From positions 1 to 38,633 of the IMG/VR virus record IMGVR_UViG_3300042328_000453: a stretch of 38,633 nucleotides of DNA, one strand, 5' to 3'. The position numbers and the translations under genes were made by a program. Shown piece by piece: positions 1 to 8,436 of the stretch. This stretch comes from a virus. A model generated the notes under the pieces. It did not search any database and had not been told where the DNA came from. It saw only the letters and a program-made list of their open reading frames with translations. Every line of letters begins with the position of its first letter. Position 1 is the first letter of the stretch.

Positions 1-3000
1 ATCAGGCAACACATATCCTTTCTCACGAACACCTAATATACCCGTAGAACCAATACTCTTCCAATCAAAAGCTGATTTAGATGGTTTAGCTTTAGTTAAA
101 TAATCTTCAGCTAATCGTCCAAAGAATCTGGTAAAGTCTTTTAAAATAGGTACTTGTTCGCCTAAATGTTCAGACATAATTTTAGCGATAGCTTGGAAAT
201 CTCTGGGTGTAACAACCATGTCATAGCTATGTGTCATTTTCTCTACTAAATCCTTAGTGGCAGGATCAAGGAAATATAATTGTTCCATAATCTCATCACC
301 AGGATCTAATCCTTTGTTGAATACATCTTTAACATCTTCTCTAAGTTGTTTAAGCTGCATAGTAGTTTCAGGATCAAACTTTTCATATCTTGCTGCACGA
401 GCTGATATTTCATTTAGTACTTTATCACGATCACTGGCTTTAACGACTAATGTGCCTTCTTGTTTACCCAGTACCTTTGCAAGTTTACCTTCAACATTAA
501 GAATTCCAGTTCTTTCTCCAGCACCATAAAACGTAACCATATTTTGAGCTTTTGCAGCTTTACGTAAATCTTTTTCATTTAAGCCTAATCTTTCATTTAA
601 TACTTTGAAGCGTGGATCATTAAAAGTTGCTGCTGCAATTTCGTCATATAGGCGTCTTTTCTGATTTGTTGGTACAACATTAGATAATGATGCTAATTGT
701 TTATTCTTAGTAGTTAACGCAATAATCTGAGCACCTGATGATGAAGCATCTTGTTCTAAAGCTAAGGCTGTTTTATATTCATCCATAGAACCACCTGCTT
801 TAAGATAATTATCTATCTTAGCAGATTCCATAGCAAATCTAAAAAACTTACCTAACTCTTCACCTTCAATTTGTTGCACCATATCTGACTCTAATATAGC
901 ACGAATATCTCCGGGTTTACCACGTAACATTTTATTACCAATATCTACCATGTCAGGCCAAAGCTTATCAGCAATCTTTTGACGTCCAGTAAATGATAAT
1001 GAATTATATCTACCTTCAAATACATCATTAAGACCTCCCATAAAGGCACCTATCTGATCTCTAAAGTTTCTATATCCATCTTCGCCAAGAACTTTTTCTA
1101 CTTCAGTATTTAAGAAAGGTCTAAATGATTCCCCCGATTGCGGACTAATAAGGCCACGATCATAGATCCTAGCCCGATGATCGACAAAAGCATGATTACT
1201 GAAAGCGTAATCATTACTTCTAAGCCAATCCATAGATTTAAATCGCTCATATGCATCACCACGAGATGAAATATAGTGTTTGTATTCATTCAGATCATTA
1301 TACTTTTTAGCTGCACCTCTGTCATCTTCAAAGTATAATAGCTTTTGTGTAAAGTCATAAAAATCATTATCAATTTTATACTTAGATTTAGATGCCCAAT
1401 TAAGTGCATCTGCCATATTCTTATCAACAAATTCTTCAGGAAAATCTGCAAAACTATGCGTCGATGTAATAGGTATTCTAGTATCTTCTAAACCAAAGAC
1501 ACCATTATCAATAAAATACGTTTTATAACCTTCGCGAAATACTAACTTATTCTTATCCGTTGTTACGCCAACACGTAGGCCGACATCCACCTTTCTTGTG
1601 AGCTGCGAGTATTTTTGTACACGAGGATCTGTTACACGTATATTATATGATAAGGTGTCATAATAGGGGCCAAATAAAGAACCGCTGAGTCTACTCTTCA
1701 TTCTACGTTTTTGTACACCATATGTCTCAACTTCAAAAAAGTTTTTAACATTCTTGGCTTCCAATAACTTCATACCTGTTTCATACCATTTACGCCTGGT
1801 ACCATTCATATTAGATAGGTTGTAAAGATCACGCCCAAGTGCGATAGCAAATTGATCTCTATCAGGCATATCAGCTAATGATAGTCTATGTGCAAATTTA
1901 AGATAGAATTGTTGACGAGCAGATTCTGTCAATCGCTCTGAACCATCAGGCATTCTTTTAATTACCAAGGGAATTTTATAATCAAACGTATTACGTAATT
2001 CTCTTGCTAATTTAGGTGCAACTGTATCTTCCCAATTATTCTTTTCACGAATATTAGAAATGAAATTATCATGCAGGTCTTGTAATTGAGTTGGTCCAAG
2101 TACTGGATCAAGATAATTATCCTGCTTTAATTTCTTTAACACATTAGTGTCACTGCGTATCTGTGTTTCGATAGCATCAGAAACGTTCATTACATCAAAT
2201 TTAATTTGCCCTTGTACTACAGCCTTAAAGTTATTCCACTGTTCTCCGTTATTTCTAAAACGTGTAAACAGTATACGAAGATTATCTACTACAACAGCTC
2301 TTTCATTAGCACCCATTTTCTCACTAAGAGAGTCATTAAATGCCTTAATAAATTCTTTGTCTTTATCCTTTAAGACTTCACTTTGTTCTGTTAATCTTAA
2401 ATTGTTATTGAGTACGGATGGATTAGGTTGATATAATCTTGTATCTTCGTACCTACCTGTAACGGGGTTAAAGACGAGTTGATCCTCCGTTGGAAGATTG
2501 TTAAGCACTCTTGCCTTGGTAGCTTTCTTTGTATGAATAAGTGCGCCTCGATAGTTGGTAAGTGACAACGTACCATCTAACTCTCCTGACTGTAATAAAT
2601 AATAATCTTTAAGTGTTTGTACTAGTTTAGGATCACCTATTAGATCATCTGGTGTCATAATAGGCAATTGCATAGCATCTAGTTTAGCTTTAGCATTTGC
2701 AAATTTCTGTGTATCGTTTGGTAATGTATAAGTAGGATCAGTCATACGTCTTAACTCCTTAATTCCAATAGTGTTACCTTCGGGATTAGTGAATTGATCA
2801 ACAGTAAGTTGTCCTGATTGAAACATATTAACTTTTTTATAATCTCCAAGATGTCTTAATTGCACATCTTGTGATTGACGCTTTAGCCAATCATTGTATG
2901 ATTCTCTAAGTGGCGTGTTACCGTCATAAAAAGCTTTTTGAGCATCAGTTAAATTTTCAATATTTCTACGTCTTACTTGCGCTACACTCTCTAAATCTGC

Positions 3001-3780
3001 TATATCTTTCCATGATTTAAATACAGGGACTGTTGTAGACCTGCAATGCCAATGCGCTGGTGGAAGATGTGTCGTATCGCTTATTGGATATATTTCGCCA
3101 TCTCTATGCGCACATAGCGGAGTTGTTCGTGCGTCAAGGACAGCAACATATTGCCATCCTTGTAACGCTTTTTCATTTGCCTTATAAATAGCATGATCAG
3201 CCTGTGAGGATACGGATGTGATAGCCGTTATTACCAGACCTCTGGACTGCATGCGAGTTATATTATGTACATTTCCTGCACGTACTTGTAGAGCTATTTC
3301 ATCTACGCTTTTTCCGTCAGCTATACCCTTGCGTATAACTGCTTCTAATCTAATTTTTTCATTCTTAGCAATACCTGACCATCCTTGTTCCATTGTACCA
3401 TTTTCGCTTAATGGATTCTTTAAAACAATTTCTTCAGAGATTCTATTCTTAGGTCTTTCGGTACGCCATATCTTACCCATTGCCACTTCTACTTTTTGAT
3501 ATGCAAAAGATAACTGATCAGATACCAATGATGATAAATCTTTTTGAACAGAATTATTAATTGACTTATATGTCGTTCTTAATTCTTTATCAACAGCATC
3601 TTTAAACTTATCAAATCCTTGACCTGACAATTGTGATTCTTTTATTAATTTATCTAGTCTAACAACATGGCCATCTATTACCAAATCGACTTTTCCAGAA
3701 ACTCTTCTTTCATATAGACGGGTCATTGCTGCGCGATCTAGTGTTTTATCGTATATTTGCGTATTACTATTAATGGCCAT
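1..3780 (-). CDS. MuF-type minor head protein fused to a T7-like single-subunit RNA polymerase (partial, runs off window)
   Basis: One ORF of 1260 codons is open to position 1; I checked every in-frame triplet and found no stop. The start follows TAGGAATAACAA, close to the upstream stop. Residues about 60-260 look like a Mu gpF/SPP1 gp7 head-morphogenesis domain, ending in a TTPLCAHRDG segment (C223) and PPAHWHCRSTT (H243, H245, C246). The C-terminal part carries single-subunit RNA polymerase motifs: VDHRARIYDRGLISPQ (D867, R869, R871; T7 DxxGR, here with Ala for Gly), LALEQDASSSGAQ (D1011; T7 D537, motif A) and RKAAKAQNMVTFYG (R1073, K1077, Y1085; T7 R627, K631, Y639 with identical spacing). 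The visible end, GYVLPD, resembles the T7 stretch before motif C, so the motif C HDS should lie beyond the window. Residues 260-800 match nothing I recognise. The position after portal and the MuF domain suggest packaging in the virion. N4 vRNAP is the nearest known logic. Confidence 0.92.
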   Translation of the reverse strand, partial: MAINSNTQIYDKTLDRAAMTRLYERRVSGKVDLVIDGHVVRLDKLIKESQLSGQGFDKFKDAVDKELRTTYKSINNSVQKDLSSLVSDQLSFAYQKVEVAMGKIWRTERPKNRISEEIVLKNPLSENGTMEQGWSGIAKNEKIRLEAVIRKGIADGKSVDEIALQVRAGNVHNITRMQSRGLVITAITSVSSQADHAIYKANEKALQGWQYVAVLDARTTPLCAHRDGEIYPISDTTHLPPAHWHCRSTTVPVFKSWKDIADLESVAQVRRRNIENLTDAQKAFYDGNTPLRESYNDWLKRQSQDVQLRHLGDYKKVNMFQSGQLTVDQFTNPEGNTIGIKELRRMTDPTYTLPNDTQKFANAKAKLDAMQLPIMTPDDLIGDPKLVQTLKDYYLLQSGELDGTLSLTNYRGALIHTKKATKARVLNNLPTEDQLVFNPVTGRYEDTRLYQPNPSVLNNNLRLTEQSEVLKDKDKEFIKAFNDSLSEKMGANERAVVVDNLRILFTRFRNNGEQWNNFKAVVQGQIKFDVMNVSDAIETQIRSDTNVLKKLKQDNYLDPVLGPTQLQDLHDNFISNIREKNNWEDTVAPKLARELRNTFDYKIPLVIKRMPDGSERLTESARQQFYLKFAHRLSLADMPDRDQFAIALGRDLYNLSNMNGTRRKWYETGMKLLEAKNVKNFFEVETYGVQKRRMKSRLSGSLFGPYYDTLSYNIRVTDPRVQKYSQLTRKVDVGLRVGVTTDKNKLVFREGYKTYFIDNGVFGLEDTRIPITSTHSFADFPEEFVDKNMADALNWASKSKYKIDNDFYDFTQKLLYFEDDRGAAKKYNDLNEYKHYISSRGDAYERFKSMDWLRSNDYAFSNHAFVDHRARIYDRGLISPQSGESFRPFLNTEVEKVLGEDGYRNFRDQIGAFMGGLNDVFEGRYNSLSFTGRQKIADKLWPDMVDIGNKMLRGKPGDIRAILESDMVQQIEGEELGKFFRFAMESAKIDNYLKAGGSMDEYKTALALEQDASSSGAQIIALTTKNKQLASLSNVVPTNQKRRLYDEIAAATFNDPRFKVLNERLGLNEKDLRKAAKAQNMVTFYGAGERTGILNVEGKLAKVLGKQEGTLVVKASDRDKVLNEISARAARYEKFDPETTMQLKQLREDVKDVFNKGLDPGDEIMEQLYFLDPATKDLVEKMTHSYDMVVTPRDFQAIAKIMSEHLGEQVPILKDFTRFFGRLAEDYLTKAKPSKSAFDWKSIGSTGILGVREKGYVLPD

Positions 3781-3799
3781 TTGTTATTCCTAAACTAAA

Positions 3800-4381
3800 T
3801 TATACACCTTTCAATTTTACAGTTCCAAATGTTGGAAGCGGTTTGCCAGCTTTCATGTGCTTTTGCAATGCCTTAGCGTTAGCCATTGCAGGACTTCTTG
3901 CATGGTATAGCTTAGGCGTATTTGTTTTAGGGCCACCAATGATAGCTGAACCTGCGCGAGACGCTAAATAGTTAGCACCACCACCGATAGCTGCACCTAC
4001 AATAGCACCACCAATACCAGCAACAACGGCACCTTTTGTCATCCCCATGCCAGACGCTAATAATAATGGTGTATATGCTTTAGCACCTAAAACAAATGTT
4101 GCAGGATGTGCAACCAGAGCTGCTTTAGTACCAACTGATAATGCGCCATATGTTGCACCCATTGAAGTAGATGCTTGACGTTGTCTTTTTAAAACACGTT
4201 GGCCCTGCGCTTTGTTAGCTGAACCTAATGTTTTGTTAGCGTGGTTCTGTGCAACCATACCAGCCACTAAGGAACCAGGAGCACCAAATAAACCGCCAAT
4301 AGTACCAACAGTTGCGCCACCACGTGCACCTTTGGCATTTTGATTGCCCTTCAAGGCCATACTTCTTTTTACACTTTTCAT
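3800..4381 (-). CDS. Gly/Ala-rich virion protein with long hydrophobic segments
   Basis: 193 aa, starting 2 nt after the portal stop with a GAAGGAATAGTT ribosome binding site. The N-terminus is basic (KSVKR, then LKGNQNAKGARGG). After that come Gly/Ala-rich hydrophobic stretches at about residues 24-45, 75-110 and 112-150, with glycine-zipper patterns such as GIGGAIVGAAIGGG. The C-terminal 40 residues are basic and hydrophilic. I do not recognise a family. It sits between portal and the MuF-polymerase gene, so a head or ejection component that inserts into membrane during DNA entry is a reasonable inference. It could instead be a scaffold-like or head-tail protein. Confidence 0.7.
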   Translation of the reverse strand: MKSVKRSMALKGNQNAKGARGGATVGTIGGLFGAPGSLVAGMVAQNHANKTLGSANKAQGQRVLKRQRQASTSMGATYGALSVGTKAALVAHPATFVLGAKAYTPLLLASGMGMTKGAVVAGIGGAIVGAAIGGGANYLASRAGSAIIGGPKTNTPKLYHARSPAMANAKALQKHMKAGKPLPTFGTVKLKGV

Positions 4382-4383
4382 AA

Positions 4384-5982
4384 CTATTCCTTCGGAGGAG
4401 TCGGTTTAGAGCCTGATGCCATAGCTTCTGTTTGCATCGCATACTGGTCATTATACTTAGTTGCTGCAGGTATAATCTGAGGATCTGCGTTTACTTCTTG
4501 TAATGCAGCTTCATCATCATATTCAGAATCAAGAATATCATTTGCTTTTAGCATCTGCAGCCACACAGTTCTAGGTAATAACCCTGATTGATACCATTGA
4601 GTGACAAGATTCAACCAATCAGCACCTAAGGGCACTGGATCAAAATCTGCGGATAAATTAAACACAATATCACATGAATCAATTTGCAGGCCATATCTCC
4701 AGTTAACCATTAAGCATATTACTTGCTTTAATGTACTAGAGATTTTTGTACTCAACACACTTAATTGTGCCGTCTGAGCAGCATTACGAATTTCTAATGC
4801 AATACCTGATTGTTCATTTTCAGTTGTAAGCATTCTAATGCCAAGTTTAGCCATTTCATCAATAGATGCTTCAATAGCTTTTTGCATATCTTGTAATGCG
4901 TCTGTGGGTGTTTTTAAGACATCTGCTTTATCATCTTGGCGTAATCTTATCCAAGACCCTAATCCAGCGTCTACAATTTCATCAAATTGTTCATCAGGCA
5001 TATCTGACATAATAACAGGTGTATAAGTAGCTGCACCGTATAGTAAATGATTTCGTCTACTAATTTTATTATATAGGCTAATTTCTTTATCTACGATAGG
5101 CATTAATAATGGCATAATAGGTTCTATATTACCATTAACAGGCCATGCAGGAATATGCTTTAGCGGTTCCCCGTTATTAAGTATATTGTCGAATGTTTCT
5201 ATTAACTCGAAATGGCCTGAAGGTAGTAATTGCTGCGCTTTCTCACCAATACCTCCTATTTTAAGAGTTTGATCGCCATTGTCTTTAGTTGTGCCCATGA
5301 ACTTACGAATTTGGTAATTACCTTCTTCGTTTAACTCATGTACCCAGACCGTAGGGACTCTCATAGCATGGAATTCGTTAATAGTATAATCGTCTGAGTA
5401 ACCTTTAACAATTACATATTTTAAAACTGTTTTACCAAATATATCTACAGCTGTTGCCCAATTAACAATTGTTTCGGCTTTTTGCAAAATAGGATATGGT
5501 TTAATCATATCTCTAGTTTCTTTGTCTAAGTTTTCAACATTATTGACAGATGGATAATCTACAAATACCCATGCACGGGATGTATTAATTTCTTCCCACA
5601 ATAATTCATCAAGAAATGCTACTAGTGTAGAGTCATCACGTCCGATATTATTGATAAGCCAATCTTTAGCTTCTTCAGGAACTTCATCCGGTAATGTTAA
5701 TATAGGAGCTTTTCTTAATAAACCCCCAACAAGCATCTTAGCAAATTGTGCAGTAATGCCTGGTAATTCAGCTTCTGACTTATAAAAGTCATATTGAGCT
5801 TGGCTCATTGTTGTAGAGAAGGGTATCAGCAAATTGCTAAATCTAATTAGATCAATATACTGATCCAGCTCTTTTACAGTACGTTCCCCATTGCATACAG
5901 CACGTGCCTTATTCCACGAAGGTTTAAGATACTCATACGCTTGACAAGGATCCGCAACTGTCTTAGTAGGGCCGTATGTCAT
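4384..5982 (-). CDS. Portal protein
   Basis: 532 aa, typical portal length. It forms the dodecameric DNA entry and exit channel at the capsid vertex and docks terminase. The pattern resembles the DUF4055-type portal family: an N-terminal YDFYKSEAELPGI region, a SRAWVFVDYP stretch near residue 140, and a conserved RRNHLLYGAATYTPVI helix near residue 320 followed by an Asp/Glu-rich clip and crown region. The C-terminus is Pro/Lys rich (SKPTPPKE). The gene follows lysozyme and a 66-aa protein and precedes the 193-aa membrane protein and the MuF-polymerase fusion. Portal followed by MuF protein is the classical order in tailed phages. The family assignment rests on pattern and context; no alignment was run. 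Confidence 0.85.
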   Translation of the reverse strand: MTYGPTKTVADPCQAYEYLKPSWNKARAVCNGERTVKELDQYIDLIRFSNLLIPFSTTMSQAQYDFYKSEAELPGITAQFAKMLVGGLLRKAPILTLPDEVPEEAKDWLINNIGRDDSTLVAFLDELLWEEINTSRAWVFVDYPSVNNVENLDKETRDMIKPYPILQKAETIVNWATAVDIFGKTVLKYVIVKGYSDDYTINEFHAMRVPTVWVHELNEEGNYQIRKFMGTTKDNGDQTLKIGGIGEKAQQLLPSGHFELIETFDNILNNGEPLKHIPAWPVNGNIEPIMPLLMPIVDKEISLYNKISRRNHLLYGAATYTPVIMSDMPDEQFDEIVDAGLGSWIRLRQDDKADVLKTPTDALQDMQKAIEASIDEMAKLGIRMLTTENEQSGIALEIRNAAQTAQLSVLSTKISSTLKQVICLMVNWRYGLQIDSCDIVFNLSADFDPVPLGADWLNLVTQWYQSGLLPRTVWLQMLKANDILDSEYDDEAALQEVNADPQIIPAATKYNDQYAMQTEAMASGSKPTPPKE

Positions 5983-5983
5983 A

Positions 5984-6184
5984 CTAAGCCTCTAATAGTC
6001 TATTAAATTCAACAATAGTGCCTTCAAAATATTCATTTGTCACGCTATTCAAAGCTGTGATTTCTTCTTCAATTTCAGTAGGTGTAATATTCCAGTTAGA
6101 TGTAATTTTATTTACAAATTCTTTTGGTTGTACCTTAGCCATAACTTTAGGTGCTACGGTTAATGTTTCTTGCTGATCTGCCAT
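5984..6184 (-). CDS. Small acidic hypothetical virion-region protein
   Basis: 66 aa, starting one base after the lysozyme stop and ending one base before the portal start, so clearly in the late operon. The N-terminus (MADQQETLTVAPK) is polar. The rest is predicted helical and acidic, with an NITPTEIEEEITALN stretch. There is no signal peptide, TM segment or Cys. I do not recognise it. It may be a small head-assembly or adaptor protein by location only. Confidence 0.65.
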   Translation of the reverse strand: MADQQETLTVAPKVMAKVQPKEFVNKITSNWNITPTEIEEEITALNSVTNEYFEGTIVEFNRLLEA

Positions 6185-6185
6185 T

Positions 6186-6635
6186 TTATTTTCCTAAAAA
6201 TTTAGTTGATTCACGTTTACGTCTATTGGTTAAGCCTGGAACGACTTTACCTTCATCTTTATTCCATCTAAGGAATTGAGCAGCCACTTGATTTTTAGGT
6301 GCCCCTGCATTAAGTAGTTTCAATAATGTAGAACCTTTAAAAGCGTCTACACCTACATTATATGTAAATTCTACTAATGCATCAAATTCGTTTTGTGTTA
6401 ACGGTACAGTTACGTTTTTATCAACTGCACTTGTGTATTGCTTAAGGGTAACTTTGAAGATTTGTAACGCTCGCTCCTTAGTAATGGGAGCGTCCTTTAA
6501 TGTGACTCTAGTACCATTCTCATAGAAAGTACTGCCAAAGCCAATAGTAGGGACGCCCTCACCATCTGGATACGGTTGCGATCTAAACCCTTCAGAACCT
6601 TTTAAGTCTTCTGCGCCTTTATCGCTAAGTTCCAT
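6186..6635 (-). CDS. Phage lysozyme, glycoside hydrolase family 24 (endolysin)
   Basis: 149 aa, the usual length for T4-type lysozymes. It hydrolyses the MurNAc-GlcNAc bond of peptidoglycan for release or local wall opening. The catalytic triad is visible as SEGFRSQPYPDGEGVPTIGFG read in two halves: E15, D24 and T30 have the E-x8-D-x5-T spacing of T4 lysozyme (E11, D20, T26). A central ALVEFTYNVG and a C-terminal GLTNRRKRE are also family hallmarks. There is no signal peptide or SAR segment, so as a lysis enzyme it would need a holin. It lies just upstream of portal and downstream of tiny hydrophobic or acidic proteins. Confidence 0.95.
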   Translation of the reverse strand: MELSDKGAEDLKGSEGFRSQPYPDGEGVPTIGFGSTFYENGTRVTLKDAPITKERALQIFKVTLKQYTSAVDKNVTVPLTQNEFDALVEFTYNVGVDAFKGSTLLKLLNAGAPKNQVAAQFLRWNKDEGKVVPGLTNRRKRESTKFLGK

Positions 6636-6637
6636 AA

Positions 6638-6796
6638 TTATACCGCTGCAACAATAACGCCAATAGCAACTTCTTTTGCTACTTCTTGTACATCAGGATT
6701 AGTCACAACTTTTTCTGCAACATCTGCAGCTTCATGTACAGTGTGATTAATAGCTTTTCCTGCATCTTTAAATGCTTTATCTAAACTGTTTGTCAT
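6638..6796 (-). CDS. Small protein with hydrophobic C-terminus
   Basis: 52 aa. Its ATG overlaps the stop of the upstream 35-aa gene (ATGA), and it ends 3 nt before lysozyme. Residues 1-35 are amphipathic helix (DKAFKDAGKAINHTVHEAAD). The last 15 residues are hydrophobic (VAIGVIVAAV), enough for a short membrane tail. Position directly before lysozyme makes a lysis accessory or pinholin-like role possible, but the hydrophobic segment is short. No family recognised. Confidence 0.55.
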   Translation of the reverse strand: MTNSLDKAFKDAGKAINHTVHEAADVAEKVVTNPDVQEVAKEVAIGVIVAAV

Positions 6797-6900
6797 AATA
6801 GTTCCTCTACGATTGTTTCAACAACTTCTTCAGCCACATCGTCGGGCACTACAAGATCAACGACTTCTTCAATAATATCTTCTAAAATATTTGCGTACAT
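6793..6900 (-). CDS. 35-aa acidic peptide
   Basis: 35 aa, almost entirely Glu, Asp, Val, Ile and Leu in an amphipathic helical pattern (EDIIEEVVDLVVPDDVAEEV). The start follows TAGGAGTTTACA, a good ribosome binding site. Its stop overlaps the next start as ATGA, indicating translational coupling to the 52-aa protein. Function unknown. Confidence 0.5.
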   Translation of the reverse strand: MYANILEDIIEEVVDLVVPDDVAEEVVETIVEELL

Positions 6901-6909
6901 TGTAAACTC

Positions 6910-7161
6910 CTAGGCTGGTTTGTACATTTCTGTATCTTTAGTGTTAGCGGTATTAGCGCCTACGTTATAACCATATTCAAACGCTTCTGACACTAATTTG
7001 TGTAAAGCATCCTCAAAAGCCATTCTATACTCAGCTTGTTTAGCTATTTTCTCTTCAGGTACAAATGCTACGCTTTCTTTAATAGCCCCTGCCTTTTCAG
7101 CAGGACTAAATACCGCATCGCATTCTTCTACTGATAATTTAATTGTATGTACTACTTGCAT
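6910..7161 (-). CDS. Hypothetical protein, 83 aa
   Basis: 83 aa. The start overlaps the end of the upstream gene, with AAGGAATACAA before the ATG. The first part is beta-like (MQVVHTIKLSVEECDAVFS) and the rest helical, ending in a polar tail. No TM segment, Cys or known motif is visible. It belongs to the run of small late genes between the 292-aa protein and lysozyme. Not recognised. Confidence 0.6.
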   Translation of the reverse strand: MQVVHTIKLSVEECDAVFSPAEKAGAIKESVAFVPEEKIAKQAEYRMAFEDALHKLVSEAFEYGYNVGANTANTKDTEMYKPA

Positions 7162-7493
7162 TTGTATTCCTTATACGACATCATAAATCGTCTGGTTATC
7201 GCTTGGCCTTCAGCGGTTCTAAAGAAATCTGTGACCTTATCCTGATTTTCAGGTTGCGATATCCATACTTGTTCTTCTTCCGATAGTGCAGAACCAAGAG
7301 CAGCTAGCATGGGATTCACACTAGCTGCAACATTTTGGTTAAGACTCGTGCTTAGCTTGGACATCTCTTCCTGAAATACTTTTCTCATCTTTTCCTCGAC
7401 GTCGTCCACGCTCTTTGAGACCGTAGTTTTTATCGGTTGGATTTGTGATTGCAGTAATCGGATTCGTTCCTCTAATGATTGAGTCAGATCCAT
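7152..7493 (-). CDS. Coiled-coil hypothetical protein, 113 aa
   Basis: 113 aa, soluble and mostly helical. Residues 1-60 give a heptad-like pattern (QSLEERIRLLQSQIQPI) consistent with a coiled coil. The C-terminus is basic and aromatic (RRFMMSYKEYKCK). It starts 3 nt after the stop of the 292-aa protein and overlaps the 83-aa gene by 10 nt. It could work with the coiled-coil 292-aa protein upstream. Family unknown. Confidence 0.6.
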   Translation of the reverse strand: MDLTQSLEERIRLLQSQIQPIKTTVSKSVDDVEEKMRKVFQEEMSKLSTSLNQNVAASVNPMLAALGSALSEEEQVWISQPENQDKVTDFFRTAEGQAITRRFMMSYKEYKCK

Positions 7494-7496
7494 AGT

Positions 7497-8375
7497 CTAT
7501 CCGTTCACACGATTGTTGGTCGCTGTTTGGGCGTTTCCCGTTAAGGTGCTTCCAATAGCAATTGTTTGTTGTGTGTTACGTTGTAATTCGCCAACTAAAC
7601 CGTTCAATACACCAATAATGCCTTGCATTTGTTGTTGTTGTTGTTGCTGTAAATTATTTTGGTTAACTGTTTGGTTAACTTCAATAGTAGATGCTCTAAT
7701 TGCACCTTGTGTTGTAGAGTTAAATAATTCACCTTGTAATACACCAACTTGACGTTGTAATTCTAATTCACGAGAATTAGGTAATGTATCTTTAAGGTTA
7801 GCAATAGCCGCAAGAACATCTTTAGTGTTGTTGTCAGCATTAGCTGTAATGATTTGTGTATTGCGTAAACCATCAATAACCGCATCTTTAGATGCAAGAG
7901 CGGTAGCTGCAAAGCCAGCTGCAAGTGCCGCATTAGTCGCTGCTTGACCAGCTTCTAATTGCGCAGTGTGGCTATCAATACTATTAATAATATTAGATTG
8001 ACCTTGCATTGAAGCAATTTGAGACTGTAGAACTTGGTTTTGAACAGCGCTTCCAGAAGCTGTTACTGCAGCTTGTAAATCACCTTCAGCTTGCCAAATC
8101 TCTTTTTCTACTTTACCGATTTCACGTCTTGCAGAACCAATGTCTTGCATAGCGGTAATACCGTTAACAATACCTTGCACTTCAGCGACTGTTGCGCCAC
8201 GTTCAACCGCTGCCGCTGCTACAGCAGCTCCGTCATTGTTATTTCCAAACAAACCGCCTCTCCCGCCAAATAATGCCGCGCCTAAGATTAATGGTGTAAT
8301 TGCGCCCATACCCATGTCGTTGTTACCACCAGTTTGTGGCATTGTAAAAATATTTGGTGTTGTCATTTCAGCCAT
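7497..8375 (-). CDS. Late coiled-coil protein with polyglutamine stretch
   Basis: 292 aa with a strong GGAGGATTAC ribosome binding site. The N-terminus is Gly/Asn-rich with a hydrophobic patch (GAITPLILGAALFGGRGG). The middle is a long Ala/Gln-rich helical region (residues about 65-215) with coiled-coil character. Near residue 240 is a run of seven Gln, encoded by a CAA/CAG repeat, and the C-terminus is Thr/Asn rich. It looks structural, perhaps an internal virion or tail-associated protein, and the strong ribosome binding site and preceding stem-loops suggest high expression. I do not recognise the family. Confidence 0.65.
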   Translation of the reverse strand: MAEMTTPNIFTMPQTGGNNDMGMGAITPLILGAALFGGRGGLFGNNNDGAAVAAAAVERGATVAEVQGIVNGITAMQDIGSARREIGKVEKEIWQAEGDLQAAVTASGSAVQNQVLQSQIASMQGQSNIINSIDSHTAQLEAGQAATNAALAAGFAATALASKDAVIDGLRNTQIITANADNNTKDVLAAIANLKDTLPNSRELELQRQVGVLQGELFNSTTQGAIRASTIEVNQTVNQNNLQQQQQQQMQGIIGVLNGLVGELQRNTQQTIAIGSTLTGNAQTATNNRVNG

Positions 8376-8392
8376 GTAATCCTCCGGGTTTT

Positions 8393-8436
8393 GCTAGGTA
8401 AAATCGCCTAGCTCGATTGAAGAGAAAAACTCTCTT
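8393..8436 (-). promoter_or_regulatory. Two tandem stem-loops upstream of the 292-aa late gene
   Basis: Between the 140-aa and 292-aa genes are two perfect 6-bp hairpins: AAGAGA/TCTCTT (8420-8436, 5-nt loop) and GCTAGG/CCTAGC (8393-8412, 8-nt loop). Neither is followed by a T-run on either strand, so they are not simple intrinsic terminators. They may stabilise or mark a processing site in the late mRNA just before the strong ribosome binding site. Confidence 0.45.

Noticed and set aside
2460-2475. Partial match TAACGGGGTTAA to the promoter-like element
   Set aside because: Lies inside the giant gene, encoding F-N-P-V-T, with only about half the element; best seen as chance.
2147-3499. Plus-strand ORFs of about 93-94 codons inside the giant gene
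   Set aside because: Shadows of the verified 1260-codon minus-strand frame with polymerase and MuF motifs.
7622-7650. TTG trinucleotide run as a repeat element or CRISPR fragment
   Set aside because: It is simply the codons for a seven-Gln run in the 292-aa protein; there are no spacers.
8393-8436. Intrinsic terminator before the 292-aa gene
   Set aside because: The hairpins lack a following T-run on either strand.
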